From the NCBI GenBank assembly GCA_019096065.1, contig JAGUCH010000002.1, positions 198,501 through 262,500 of the forward strand: 64,000 bases of DNA, in the 5' to 3' direction. This DNA is from Paracyclopina nana. Lineage: Eukaryota > Arthropoda > Copepoda > Cyclopoida > Cyclopettidae. A program made the position numbers and the translations under genes. Positions 10,691 to 21,130 of this stretch are shown here, one piece after another. Under the pieces are notes generated by a model, which ran no database searches, had not been told where the DNA came from, and worked only from the letters and a program-made list of their open reading frames with translations. How positions within the stretch are numbered: the first letter of the stretch is position 1; each line of letters starts with the position of its first letter.

Positions 10691-11214
10691 AAAACATAAC
10701 ACAGTTGTTTGCACATGACGCTTTGGCGGAAAAGTGGAAAAAATAATTTTTGAGTTACACCCTAAAAGTTTTTATAAATGGCCAGTTTTTGCAAAAAACA
10801 GCCCAAATAACTCATAATGTGCTCTGATTGGTCAAAAAAAGGGGCGGGAAATGGTGGTTGGCAAGGCTGTTTTTTTTATGTATCTTTTGACCTTGTCATC
10901 ATTGAAGTCAACAGACTGATCTTGTTTGATTAATCGAGCTAATACCTTTAGCGAGGACTTCTTATCAGGCCAGCTTTAGCATATGCTACAATAGCTTCTT
11001 TATTTACTTTTCTCATGAGCGAGTTCTCCCAACTTTGCTTGAATTGCTCAGTTTAGAGCACAACTTTCTAGCTTAAAAAAATGAAAAAGCTAACAGACAG
11101 TTCCCTTTCTTTTACAGCATGCATGTTAGGTTACAATTAAGTATTAATACTGCCAGCGAATTATAGAAGTAAATAAATGGGCAGAATCGGCTGGGCGTTC
11201 TGGTGCAGGTTGCC
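10691..11214. other. Single-copy spacer with promoter-like motifs
   Basis: No gene seen. It contains an inverted CCAAT box (ATTGG, 10827-10831) and a GC-box/E2F-like GGGGCGGGAAA (10841-10851) ten bases apart. No downstream coding exon on either strand could be tied to them. Confidence 0.35.
10827..10851. promoter_or_regulatory. CCAAT + GC/E2F-like motif pair
   Basis: ATTGG followed by GGGGCGGGAAA in AT-rich DNA. The reverse reads TTTCCCGCCCC, matching the E2F core TTTCCCGC. No associated transcript can be identified here. Confidence 0.25.
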
Positions 11215-11339
11215 CCACGGAAGGCTGCGTCTGCAGAGCCAGCTTACAAATGCAATGAAACTAGCCGTTCTCTATGCAATGATTCACGGTTAATCTTATC
11301 AAATAAGGCACGAAGTCACATTACTCCACTGCTCAAGAA

Positions 11340-14300
11340 CTGCAAACCGTGTTCTCTGTTTTGAATCACGGTTGGGCTTGTCAGGGACTTTTCATTTTTT
11401 CCGAGGTCAAGTCAACCGGGGTTTGCTGAGCGATTCGAGGCCAAGAAAAAACTTTGCCTAACCCCCAAGTACCGGACTCCCATATTTTTTATCTGTCTTT
11501 CCTTTTGGGTGGGATCATTGGGATCATTTGGGATCAAAATGGGAACAAGAATTGCAAACTGTGTTCTCCGCTTTGAATCACGGTTGGCATTATCAGGGAC
11601 TTTTCATTTTTTCTGAGGTCAAGTCAACTGGGGTTTGCTGAGCAATTCGCAGCCAAAAAAAACTTTGCCTCACCCCCAAGTACCGGACTCCCATATTTTT
11701 TATCTGTCTTTCTTTTGGGGTGGGATCATTGGGATCATTTGAGATCAAATGTGTACTAAAACTGCAAACCGTGTTCTCCGCTTTGAATCGCGGTTGGGCT
11801 TGTCAGGGAAATTTCGTTTTTACCGAGGTCAAGTGAACCAGGGTTTGCTGAGCAATTGGCGGCCAAAAAAAAATTTGCCTCATGCCAAAGTACCTGACTC
11901 TTATATTTTTTATCTGTCTTTCCTTTTGGGTGGGATCATTGGGATCATTTGGGATCAAAATGGGAACAAGAACTGCAAACCGTGTTCTCCGCTTTGAATC
12001 ACGGTTGGGATTGTAAGGGACTTTTCATTTTTTCGAGGTCAAGTCAACCGGGGTTTGCTGAGCAATTCGAGGCCAAGAAAAAACTTCGCCTCATGCCCAA
12101 GAACCGGACTCCCCTATTTTTTATCTGTCTTTCTTTTTGGGTGGGATCATTGGGATCATTTGGGATCAAATGTGTACTAGAACTGCAAACCGTGTTCTCC
12201 GCTTTGAATCGCGGTTGGGCTTGTCAGGGAAATTTCGTTTTTACCGAGGTCAAGTGAACCGGGGTTTGCTGAGCCATTTGCGGCCAAAAAAATTTGCCTC
12301 ATGCCAAAGTACCTGACTCAGATATTTTTATCTGTCTTTCTTTTTGGGTGGGATCATTGGGATCATTTGGGATCAAATGTGTACTAGAACTGCAAACCGT
12401 GTTCTCCGCTTTGAATCGCGGTTGGGCTTGTCAGGGAAATTTCGTTTTTACCGAGGTCAAGTGAACCGGGGTTTGCTGAGCAATTGGCGGCCAAAAAAAA
12501 ATTTGCCTCATGCCAAAGTACCTGACTCTGATATTTTTTATCTGTCTTTCTTTTTGGGTGGGATCAGTGGGATCATTTGGGATCAAAATATGTTCAAGAA
12601 CTGCAAACCGTGTTCTCCGCTTTGAATCGCGGTTTGGCTTGTCAGGGAAATTTCGTTTTTACCGAGGTCAAGTGAACCAGGGTTTGCTGAGCAATTGGCG
12701 GCCAAAAAAAAATTTGCCTCATGCCAAAGTACCTGACTCTTATATTTTTTATCTGTCTTTCTTTTTGGGTGGGATCATTGGGATCATTTGAGATCAAATG
12801 TGTACTAGAACTGCAAACTGTGTTCTCCGCTTTGAATCGCGGTTGGGCTTGTCAGGGAAATTTCGTTTTTACCGAGGTCAAGTGAACCGGGGTTTGCTGA
12901 GCAATTGGCGGCCAAAAAAATTTGCCTCATGCCAAAGTACCTGACTCAGATATTTTTATCTGTCTTTCTTTTTGGGTGGGATCATTGGGATCATTTGGGA
13001 TCAAATGTGTACTAGAACTGCAAACCGTGTTCTCCGCTTTGAATCGCGGTTGGGCTTGTCAGGGAAATTTCGTTTTTACCGAGGTCAAGTCAACCGGGGT
13101 TTGCTGAGCCATTTGCGGCCAAAAAAAAATTTGCCTCATGCCAAAGTACCTGACTCTGATATTTTTTATCTGTCTTTCTTTTTGGGTGGGATCATTTGGG
13201 ATCAAAATATGTTCAAGAACTGCAAACCGTGTTCTCCGCTTTGAATCGCAGTTGGGCTTGTCAGGGAAATTTCGTTTTTACCGAGGTCAAGTCAACCGGG
13301 GTTTGCTGAGCCATTTGCGGCCAAAAAAAAATTTGCCTCATGCCAAAGTACCTGACTCTTATATTTTTTATCTGTCTTTCTTTTTGGGTGGGATCATTGG
13401 GATCATTTGGGATCAAATGTGTACTAGAACTGCAAACCGTGTTCTCCGCTTTGAATCGCAGTTGGGCTTGTCAGGGAAATTTCGTTTTTACCGAGGTCAA
13501 GTGAACCAGGGTTTGCTGAGCAATTGGCAGCCAAAAAAAAATTTGCCTCATGCCAAAGTACCTGACTCTTATATTTTTTATCTGTCTTTCTTTTTGGGTG
13601 GGATCATTGGGATCATTTGGGATCAAATGTGTACTAGAACTGCAAACTGTGTTCTCCGCTTTGAATCACGGTTGGCATTATCAGGGACTTTTCATTTTTT
13701 CTGAGGTCAAGTCAACTGGGGTTTGCTGAGCAATTCGCAGCCAAAAAAAACTTTGCCTCACCCCCAAGTACCGGACTCCCATATTTTTTATCTGTCTTTC
13801 TTTTGGGGTGGGATCATTGGGATCATTTGAGATCAAATGTGTACTAAAACTGCAAACCGTGTTCTCCGCTTTGAATCGCGGTTGGGCTTGTCAGGGAAAT
13901 TTCGTTTTTACCGAGGTCAAGTGAACCAGGGTTTGCTGAGCAATTGGCGGCCAAAAAAAAATTTGCCTCATGCCAAAGTACCTGACTCTTATATTTTTTA
14001 TCTGTCTTTCCTTTTGGGTGGGATCATTGGGATCATTTGGGATCAAAATGGGAACAAGAACTGCAAACCGTGTTCTCCGCTTTGAATCACGGTTGGGATT
14101 GTAAGGGACTTTTCATTTTTTCGAGGTCAAGTCAACCGGGGTTTGCTGAGCAATTCGAGGCCAAGAAAAAACTTCGCCTCATGCCCAAGAACCGGACTCC
14201 CCTATTTTTTATCTGTCTTTCTTTTTGGGTGGGATCATTGGGATCATTTGGGATCAAATGTGTACTAGAACTGCAAACCGTGTTCTCCGCTTTGAATCGC

Positions 14301-15225
14301 GGTTGGGCTTGTCAGGGAAATTTCGTTTTTACCGAGGTCAAGTGAACCAGGGTTTGCTGAGCCATTTGCGGCCAAAAAAAAATTTGCCTCATGCCAAAGT
14401 ACCTGACTCAGATATTTTTATCTGTCTTTCTTTCTGGGTGGGATCATTGGGATCATTTGGGATCAAATGTGTACTAGAACTGCAAACCGTGTTCTCCGCT
14501 TTGAATCGCGGTTGGGCTTGTCAGGGAAATTTCGTTTTTACCGAGGTCAAGTGAACCGGGGTTTGCTGAGCAATTGGCGGCCAAAAAAAAATTTGCCTCA
14601 TGCCAAAGTACCTGACTCTTATATTTTTTATCTGTCTTTCTTTTTGGGTGGGATCATTGGGATCATTTGGGATCAAATGTGTACTAGAACTGCAAACTGT
14701 GTTCTCCGCTTTGAATCGCGGTTTGGCTTGTCTGGGAAATTTCGTTTTTACCGAGGTCAAGTCAACCGGGGTTTGCTGAGCAATTGGCGGCCAAAAAAAA
14801 ATTTGCCTCATGCCAAAAGTACCTGACTCTGATATTTTTTATCTGTCTTTCTTTTGGGATGGGATCATTGGGATCATTTGAGATCAAATGTGTACTAAAA
14901 CTGCAAACCGTGTTCTCCGCTTTGAATCGCGGTTGGGCTTGTCAGGGAAATTTCGTTTTTACCGAGGTCAAGTGAACCAGGGTTTGCTGAGCAATTGGCG
15001 GCCAAAAAAAAATTTGCTTCATGCCAAAGTACCTGACTCAGATATTTTTATCTGTCTTTCTTTTTGGGTGGGATCAGTGGGATCATTTGGGATCAAAATA
15101 TGTTCAAGAACTGCAAACCGTGTTCTCCGCTTTGAATCGCGGTTTGGCTTGTCAGGGAAATTTCGTTTTTACCGAGGTCAAGTGAACCGGGGTTTGCTGA
15201 GCAATTGGCGGCCAAAAAAAAAATT
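11340..15225 (+). repeat. ~209-bp tandem array, left arm of the foldback-like element
   Basis: About 18-19 head-to-tail units, mostly 207-211 bp (landmarks GTGTTCTCC at 12192, 12399, 12610, 12820), some shorter. Blocks include AACTGCAAACCGTGTTCTCC, GGAAATTTCGTTTTTACCGA, GGGTTTGCTGAGCAATTGGC, CATGCCAAAGTACCTGACTC and GGGTGGGATCATTGGGATCA. The outermost units (11340-11760) are the most diverged. A stretch of about 650 bp near 11690-12340 recurs almost unchanged near 13780-14430, a higher-order duplication. Open frames of up to about 200 codons run through several units because many units are exactly 210 bp. Confidence 0.95.
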
Positions 15226-15450
15226 GCTTAAGCACCTGACAGGATGGCTTTTGGTACCAATATGCAATAGAGCGATTCTTTTGTCAAAATCTAAAAAAAT
15301 CTTTTTACAAATACCAGATATTTGCAAATATAAGCAAAATATCGCGCATTATTTTGTTGATATTTTCGCATGTGAACAGGGCCTTAATTGCGCATGTCAA
15401 AAATGCATTTTCAGCTTTATTACTGTGCTACATAAGCATGCAGTTAAGTA
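15226..15450 (+). other. Single-copy junction between the two satellites
   Basis: About 225 bp of AT-rich, non-repeated sequence between the left 209-bp arm and the 169-bp array. It has no counterpart at the right junction (18216), where the satellites meet abruptly. No gene recognised. Confidence 0.6.
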
Positions 15451-18215
15451 CCGCGCGATGCGCAAGCTTTCTCTCTTGCGAATTCAAAATAAGTCAAAAG
15501 TTTGACTTTGTCTCATATTTTGAGTCAAGTTGACTCAAACTATCGCCTGCAACTGATATTCTGACTCAAAATTGACTTGGTCAAGAATTTCGTGTTTTAT
15601 TAGCAATTAAGTAGAAGTACCGCGCGATGCGCAAGTTTTCTCTCTGGCGATTTTAAAATGAGTCAAAAGTTTGACTTTGCCTCATATTTTGAGTCAAGTT
15701 GACTCAAACTATCGCCTGCAACTGATATTTTGACTTAAAATTGACTTGGTCAAGAATTTTGTATCTTATTAGCAATTAAGTAGAAGTACCGCGCGATGCG
15801 CAAGTTTTCTCTCGTGCGAATTTAAATGGATTGAAAAGTTTGACTTTGTCTCATCTTTTGAGTCAAGGTGACTCAACCTATCGCCTGCAACGGTTATTCT
15901 TTCTGAAAATGGGCTTGGGCATGGATTTCGTGTTTTATTAGCATTTAGGTATAAGTACAGCGCGATGCGCAAGTTTTCTCTCTGGCGAATTTAAAATGAG
16001 TCAAAAGTTTGACTTTGCCTCATATTTTGAGTCAAGTTAACTCAAACTATCAACTGCAACTGACATTTTGACTTAAAATTGACTTGGTCAAGAATTTTGT
16101 ATCTTATTAGCAATTAAGTAGAAGTACCGCGCGATGCGCAAGTTTTCTCTCTGGCGAATTTAAAATGAGTCAAAAGTTTGACTTTGCCTCATATTTTGAG
16201 TCAAGTTGACTCAAACTATCGCCTGCAACTGATATTTTGACTCAAAATTGATTTGGTCAAGAATTTCGTGTTTTATTAGCAGTTAAGTAGAAGTACCGCG
16301 CGATGCGCAAGTTTCTCTCTTGCGAATTCAAAATAAGTCAAAAGTTTGACTTTGTATCATATTTTCAGTCAAGTTAACTCAAACTATCGCCTGCAACTTA
16401 TATTTTGACTTAAAATTGACTTGGTCAAGAATTTTGTATCTTATTAGCAATTAAGTAGAAGTACCGCGCGATGCGCAAGTTTTCTCTCTGGCGAATTCAA
16501 AATAAGTCAAAAGTTTGACTTTGTCTCATATTTTGAGTCAAGTTGACTCAAACTATCGCCTGCAACTGATATTCTGACTCAAAATTGACTTGGTCAAGAA
16601 TTTCGTGTTTTATTAGCAATTAGGTAGAAGTACTGCGCGATGCGCAAGTTTTCTCTCTGGCGAATTTAAAATGAGTCAAAAGTTTGACTTTGCCTCATAT
16701 TTTGAGTCAAGTTAACTCAAACTATCAACTGCAACTGACATTTTGACTTAAAATTGACTTGGTCAAGAATTTTGTATCTTATTAGCAAATAAGTAGAAGT
16801 ACCGCGCGATGCGCAAGTTTTCTCTCTGGCGAATTTAAAATGAGTCAAAAGTTTGACTTTGCCTCATATTTTGAGTCAAGTTGACTCAAACTATCGCCTG
16901 CAACTGATATTTTGACTCAAAATTGATTTGGTCAAGAATTTCGTGTTTTATTAGCAGTTAAGTAGAAGTACCGCGCGATGCGCAAGTTTCTCTCTTGCGA
17001 ATTCAAAATAAGTCAAAAGTTTGACTTTGTCTCATATTTTGAGTCAAGTTGACTCAAACTATCGCCTGCAACTGATATTTTGACTCAAAATTGACTTGGT
17101 CAAGAATTTCGTTTTTTATTAGCAGTTAAGTAGAAGTACCGCGCGATGCGCAATCTTTCTTTCTTGCGAATTAAAAATAAGTCAAAAGTTTGACTTTGTC
17201 TCATATTTTGAGTCAAGTTGACTCAAACTATCGCCTGCAACTGATATTCTGACTCAAAATTGACTTGGTCAAGAATTTCGTGTTTTATTAGCAATTAAGT
17301 AGAAGTACCGCTCGATGCGCAAGTTTTCTCTCTGGCGAATTTAAAATGAGTCAAAGTTTGACTTTGCCTCATATTTTGAGTCAAGTTAACTCAAACTATC
17401 AACTGCAACTGACATTTTGACTTAAAATTGACTTGGTCAAGAATTTTGTATCTTATTAGCAATTAAGTAGAAGTACCGCGCGATGCGCAAGTTTTCTCTC
17501 TGGCGAATTTAAAATGAGTCAAAAGTTTGACTTTGCCTCATATTTTGAGTCAAGTTGACTCAAACTATCGCCTGCAACTGATATTTTGACTCAAAATTGA
17601 TTTGGTCAAGAATTTCGTGTTTTATTAGCAGTTAAGTAGAAGTACCGCGCGATGCGCAAGTTTCTCTCTTGCGAATTCAAAATAAGTCAAAAGTTTGACT
17701 TTGTCTCATATTTTGAGTCAAGTTGACTCAAACTATCGCCTGCAACTGATATTTTGACTCAAAATTGACTTGGTCAAGAATTTCGTGTTTTATTAGCAGT
17801 TAAGTAGAAGTACCGCGCGATGCGTAAGCTTTCTCTCTTGCGAATTCAAAATAAGTCAAAAGTTTGACTTTGTCTCATATTTTGAGTCAAGTTGACTCAA
17901 ACTATCGCCTGCAACTGATATTCTGACTCAAAATTGACTTGGTCAAGAATTTCGTGTTTTATTAGCAATTAAGTAGAAGTACCGCGCGATGCGCAAGTTT
18001 TCTCTCTGGCGATTTTAAAATGAGTCAAAAGTTTGACTTTGCCTCATATTTTGAGTCAAGTTGACTCAAACTATCGCCTGCAACTGACATTCTGACTCAA
18101 AATTGACTTGGTCAAGAATTTCGTGTTTTATTAGCAATTAAGTAGAAGTACCGCGCGATGCGCAAGTTTTCTCTCTTGCGAATTTAAAATGAGTCAAAAG
18201 TTTGACTTTGTCTCA
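15451..18215 (+). repeat. ~169-bp satellite array, core of the foldback-like element
   Basis: About 16 units of ~169 bp. CCGCGCGATG recurs at 15451, 15620 and 15789. Each unit has GCGCGATGCGCAAG, ATGAGTCAAAAGTTTGACTT and the perfect palindrome TGAGTCAAGTTGACTCA, then GACTCAAAATTGACTTGGTC and TTTTATTAGCA. Several unit subtypes recur in blocks of about 850 bp, so multi-unit segments were also amplified. Related units occur inverted in the 3717-bp repeat (31-43 kb) and, more diverged, at 59100-59535. Confidence 0.95.
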
Positions 18216-20640
18216 TTGCAGTTCTAGTACACATTTGATCCCAAATGATCCCAATGATCCCACCCAAAAAGAAAGACAGATAAAAAATATCTGAGTCAGG
18301 TACTTTGGCATGAGGCAAATTTTTTTTTGGCCGCCAATTGCTCAGCAAACCCCGGTTCACTTGACCTCGGTAAAAACGAAATTTCCCTGACAAGCCAAAC
18401 CGCGATTCAAAGCGGAGAACACGGTTTGCAGTTCTAGTACACATTTGATCCCAAATGATCCCAATGATCCCACCCAAAAAGAAAGACAGATAAAAAATAT
18501 AAGAGTCAGGTACTTTGGCATGAGGCAAATTTTTTTTTGGCCGCCAATTGCTCAGCAAACCCTGGTTCACTTGACCTCGGTAAAAACAAAATTTCCCTGA
18601 CAAGCCCAACCGCGATTCAAAGCGGAGAACACGGTTTGCAGTTCTAGTACACATTTGATCTCAAATGATCCCAATGATCCCACCCAAAAAGAAAGACAGA
18701 TAAAAATATCTGAGTCAGGTACTTTGGCATGAGGCAAATTTTTTTTTGGCCGCCAATTGCTCAGCAAACCCCGGTTCACTTGACCTCGGTAAAAACGAAA
18801 TTTCCCTGACAAGCCAAACCGCGATTCAAAGCGGAGAACACAGTTTGCAGTTCTAGTACACATTTGATCCCAAATGATCCCAATGATCCCACCCAAAAAG
18901 AAAGACAGATAAAAAATATAAGAGTCAGGTACTTTGGCATGAGGCAAATTTTTTTTTGGCCGCCAATTGCTCAGCAAACCCTGGTTCACTTGACCTCGGT
19001 AAAAACGAAATTTCCCTGACAAGCCCAACTGCGATTCAAAGCGGAGAACACGGTTTGCAGTTCTTGAACATATTTTGATCCCAAATGATCCCAATGATCC
19101 CACCCAAAAAGAAAGACAGATAAAAAATATCAGAGTCAGGTACTTTGGCATGAGGCAAATTTTTTTTTGGCCGCAAATGGCTCAGCAAACCCCGGTTGAC
19201 TTGACCTCGGTAAAAACGAAATTTCCCTGACAAGCCCAACCGCGATTCAAAGCGGAGAACACGGTTTGCAGTTCTAGTACACATTTGATCCCAAATGATC
19301 CCAATGATCCCACCCAAAAAGAAAGACAGATAAAAATATCTGAGTCAGGTACTTTGGCATGAGGCAAATTTTTTTGGCCGCCAATTGCTCAGCAAACCCC
19401 GGTTCACTTGACCTCGGTAAAAACGAAATTTCCCTGACAAGCCAAACCGCGATTCAAAGCGGAGAACACAGTTTGCAGTTCTAGTACACATTTGATCCCA
19501 AATGATCCCAATGATCCCACCCAAAAGGAAAGACAGATAAAAAATATAAGAGTCAGGTACTTTGGCATGAGGCAAATTTTTTTTTGGCCGCCAATTGCTC
19601 AGCAAACCCTGGTTCACTTGACCTCGGTAAAAACAAAATTTCCCTGACAAGCCCAACCGCGATTCAAAGCGGAGAACACGGTTTGCAGTTTTAGTACACA
19701 TTTGATCTCAAATGATCCCAATGATCCCATCCCAAAAGAAAGACAGATAAAAAATATCAGAGTCAGGTACTTTTGGCATGAGGCAAATTTTTTTTTGGCC
19801 GCCAATTGCTCAGCAAACCCCGGTTGACTTGACCTCGGTAAAAACGAAATTTCCCAGACAAGCCAAACCGCGATTCAAAGCGGAGAACACAGTTTGCAGT
19901 TCTAGTACACATTTGATCCCAAATGATCCCAATGATCCCACCCAAAAAGAAAGACAGATAAAAAATATAAGAGTCAGGTACTTTGGCATGAGGCAAATTT
20001 TTTTTTGGCTGCCAATTGCTCAGCAAACCCTGGTTCACTTGACCTCGGTAAAAACGAAATTTCCCTGACAAGCCCAACTGCGATTCAAAGCGGAGAACAC
20101 GGTTTGCAGTTCTAGTACACATTTGATCCCAAATGATCCCAATGATCCCACCCAAAAAGAAAGACAGATAAAAAATATAAGAGTCAGGTACTTTGGCATG
20201 AGGCAAATTTTTTTTTGGCCGCAAATGGCTCAGCAAACCCCGGTTGACTTGACCTCGGTAAAAACGAAATTTCCCTGACAAGCCCAACCGCGATTCAAAG
20301 CGGAGAACACAGTTTGCAGTTCTAGTACACATTTGATCCCAAATGATCCCAATGATCCCACCCAAAAAGAAAGACAGATAAAAAATATAAGAGTCAGGTA
20401 CTTTGGCATGAGGCAAATTTTTTTTTGGCCGCCAATTGCTCAGCAAACCCCGGTTCACTTGACCTCGGTAAAAACGAAATTTCCCTGACAAGCCCAACCG
20501 CGATTCAAAGCGGAGAACATGGTTTGCAGTTCTAGTCCACCCAATCCCACCCAAAAAGATAGACAGATAAAAAATATCAGAGTTAAGTACTCAGGCTTTG
20601 TTTGGCCGTTAATCGCTCAGCTAACCTCAGTTCACTTGAC
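18216..20640 (-). repeat. ~209-bp tandem array, right arm (inverted)
   Basis: About 11-12 units of the same repeat as 11340-15225 in reverse orientation, for example GTTCTAGTACACATTTGATC and GATCCCAATGATCCCACCC. It meets the 169-bp satellite directly at 18215/18216. Minus-strand open frames of up to 263 codons (19763-20554) mirror those of the left arm and have no start, splice or codon features of a gene. Confidence 0.95.
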
Positions 20641-20860
20641 CTCAGTAATAATGAAATGTTGTGTGATTTTGTGCCTGATTAATTCTTGTTATGTTTAACC
20701 GTGTGTCAAAGCACTGAGAACGGCAAGTTTTCATTGCATTTGAAGGCTGGCTCTGCAGACGCAGCCCCACGGAAAACGCAACAGCCGCACAGCCAAGCAG
20801 CGCTAAGGCTTGTTTACATTTGGTGCGGTTTCCGAGAGTCGGAGGCCCATACTAAATACT

Positions 20861-20940
20861 GCCCACAATCGCGCACCATCGCGCACAAACGCGCACAAAC
20901 GCGCAATATCGCGCACAATCGCGCACAAACGCGCAAATAC
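20861..20940 (+). repeat. 10-bp GCGCACAAAC microarray
   Basis: Eight contiguous 10-base units of the form GCGCANNANC just outside the right end of the foldback-like element. CpG-rich in otherwise AT-rich DNA. ACTGCCCA motifs flank it on both sides (20858 and 20944 regions). Confidence 0.85.
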
Positions 20941-21130
20941 TAAAAACTGCCCATAGATGATAATTAAGTAATAAAAAATGAATCAGAGTCAAAATTACTT
21001 ATAGTAACCCATAATTTTAAAAATTGTCAGTTCAAAGGGAACAAAACTAAGCCACTTTTTGACATTTACTTTTTTCCTAGATTTTTTTTGCAAATTTGAG
21101 ATGCTTATATCTCTAATAAGAACAAATTGA

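Larger units (their letters stand above)
11223..20766. mobile_element. Foldback-like element with tandem-repeat arms and 8-bp TSD
   Basis: The ends are inverted copies: GGCTGCGTCTGCAGAGCCAG from 11223 and its complement ending at 20766. Similarity continues for about 110 bp through CAAATGCAATGAAA and CACGGTTAA. CCACGGAA lies directly outside both ends (11215-11222 and 20767-20774), an 8-bp target-site duplication. Inward, each arm becomes an array of the same ~209-bp repeat in opposite orientation (left about 3.9 kb, right about 2.4 kb). The centre is a different ~169-bp satellite. No transposase frame is present. The organisation matches Foldback-type elements such as Drosophila FB and Galileo; an 8-bp duplication is usual for P and hAT superfamilies. 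Superfamily unassigned. Confidence 0.88.

Noticed and set aside
15451-18215. CRISPR-like regular repetition
   Set aside because: Units are contiguous 169-bp satellites without unique spacers, in a eukaryotic sequence with no cas genes; the other arrays likewise.
11749-20554. Chains of 80-263-codon open frames in the 209-bp arrays
   Set aside because: They are identical in every unit and on mirrored strands in the two arms, with varying breakpoints set by unit length; best explained as repeat by-products.
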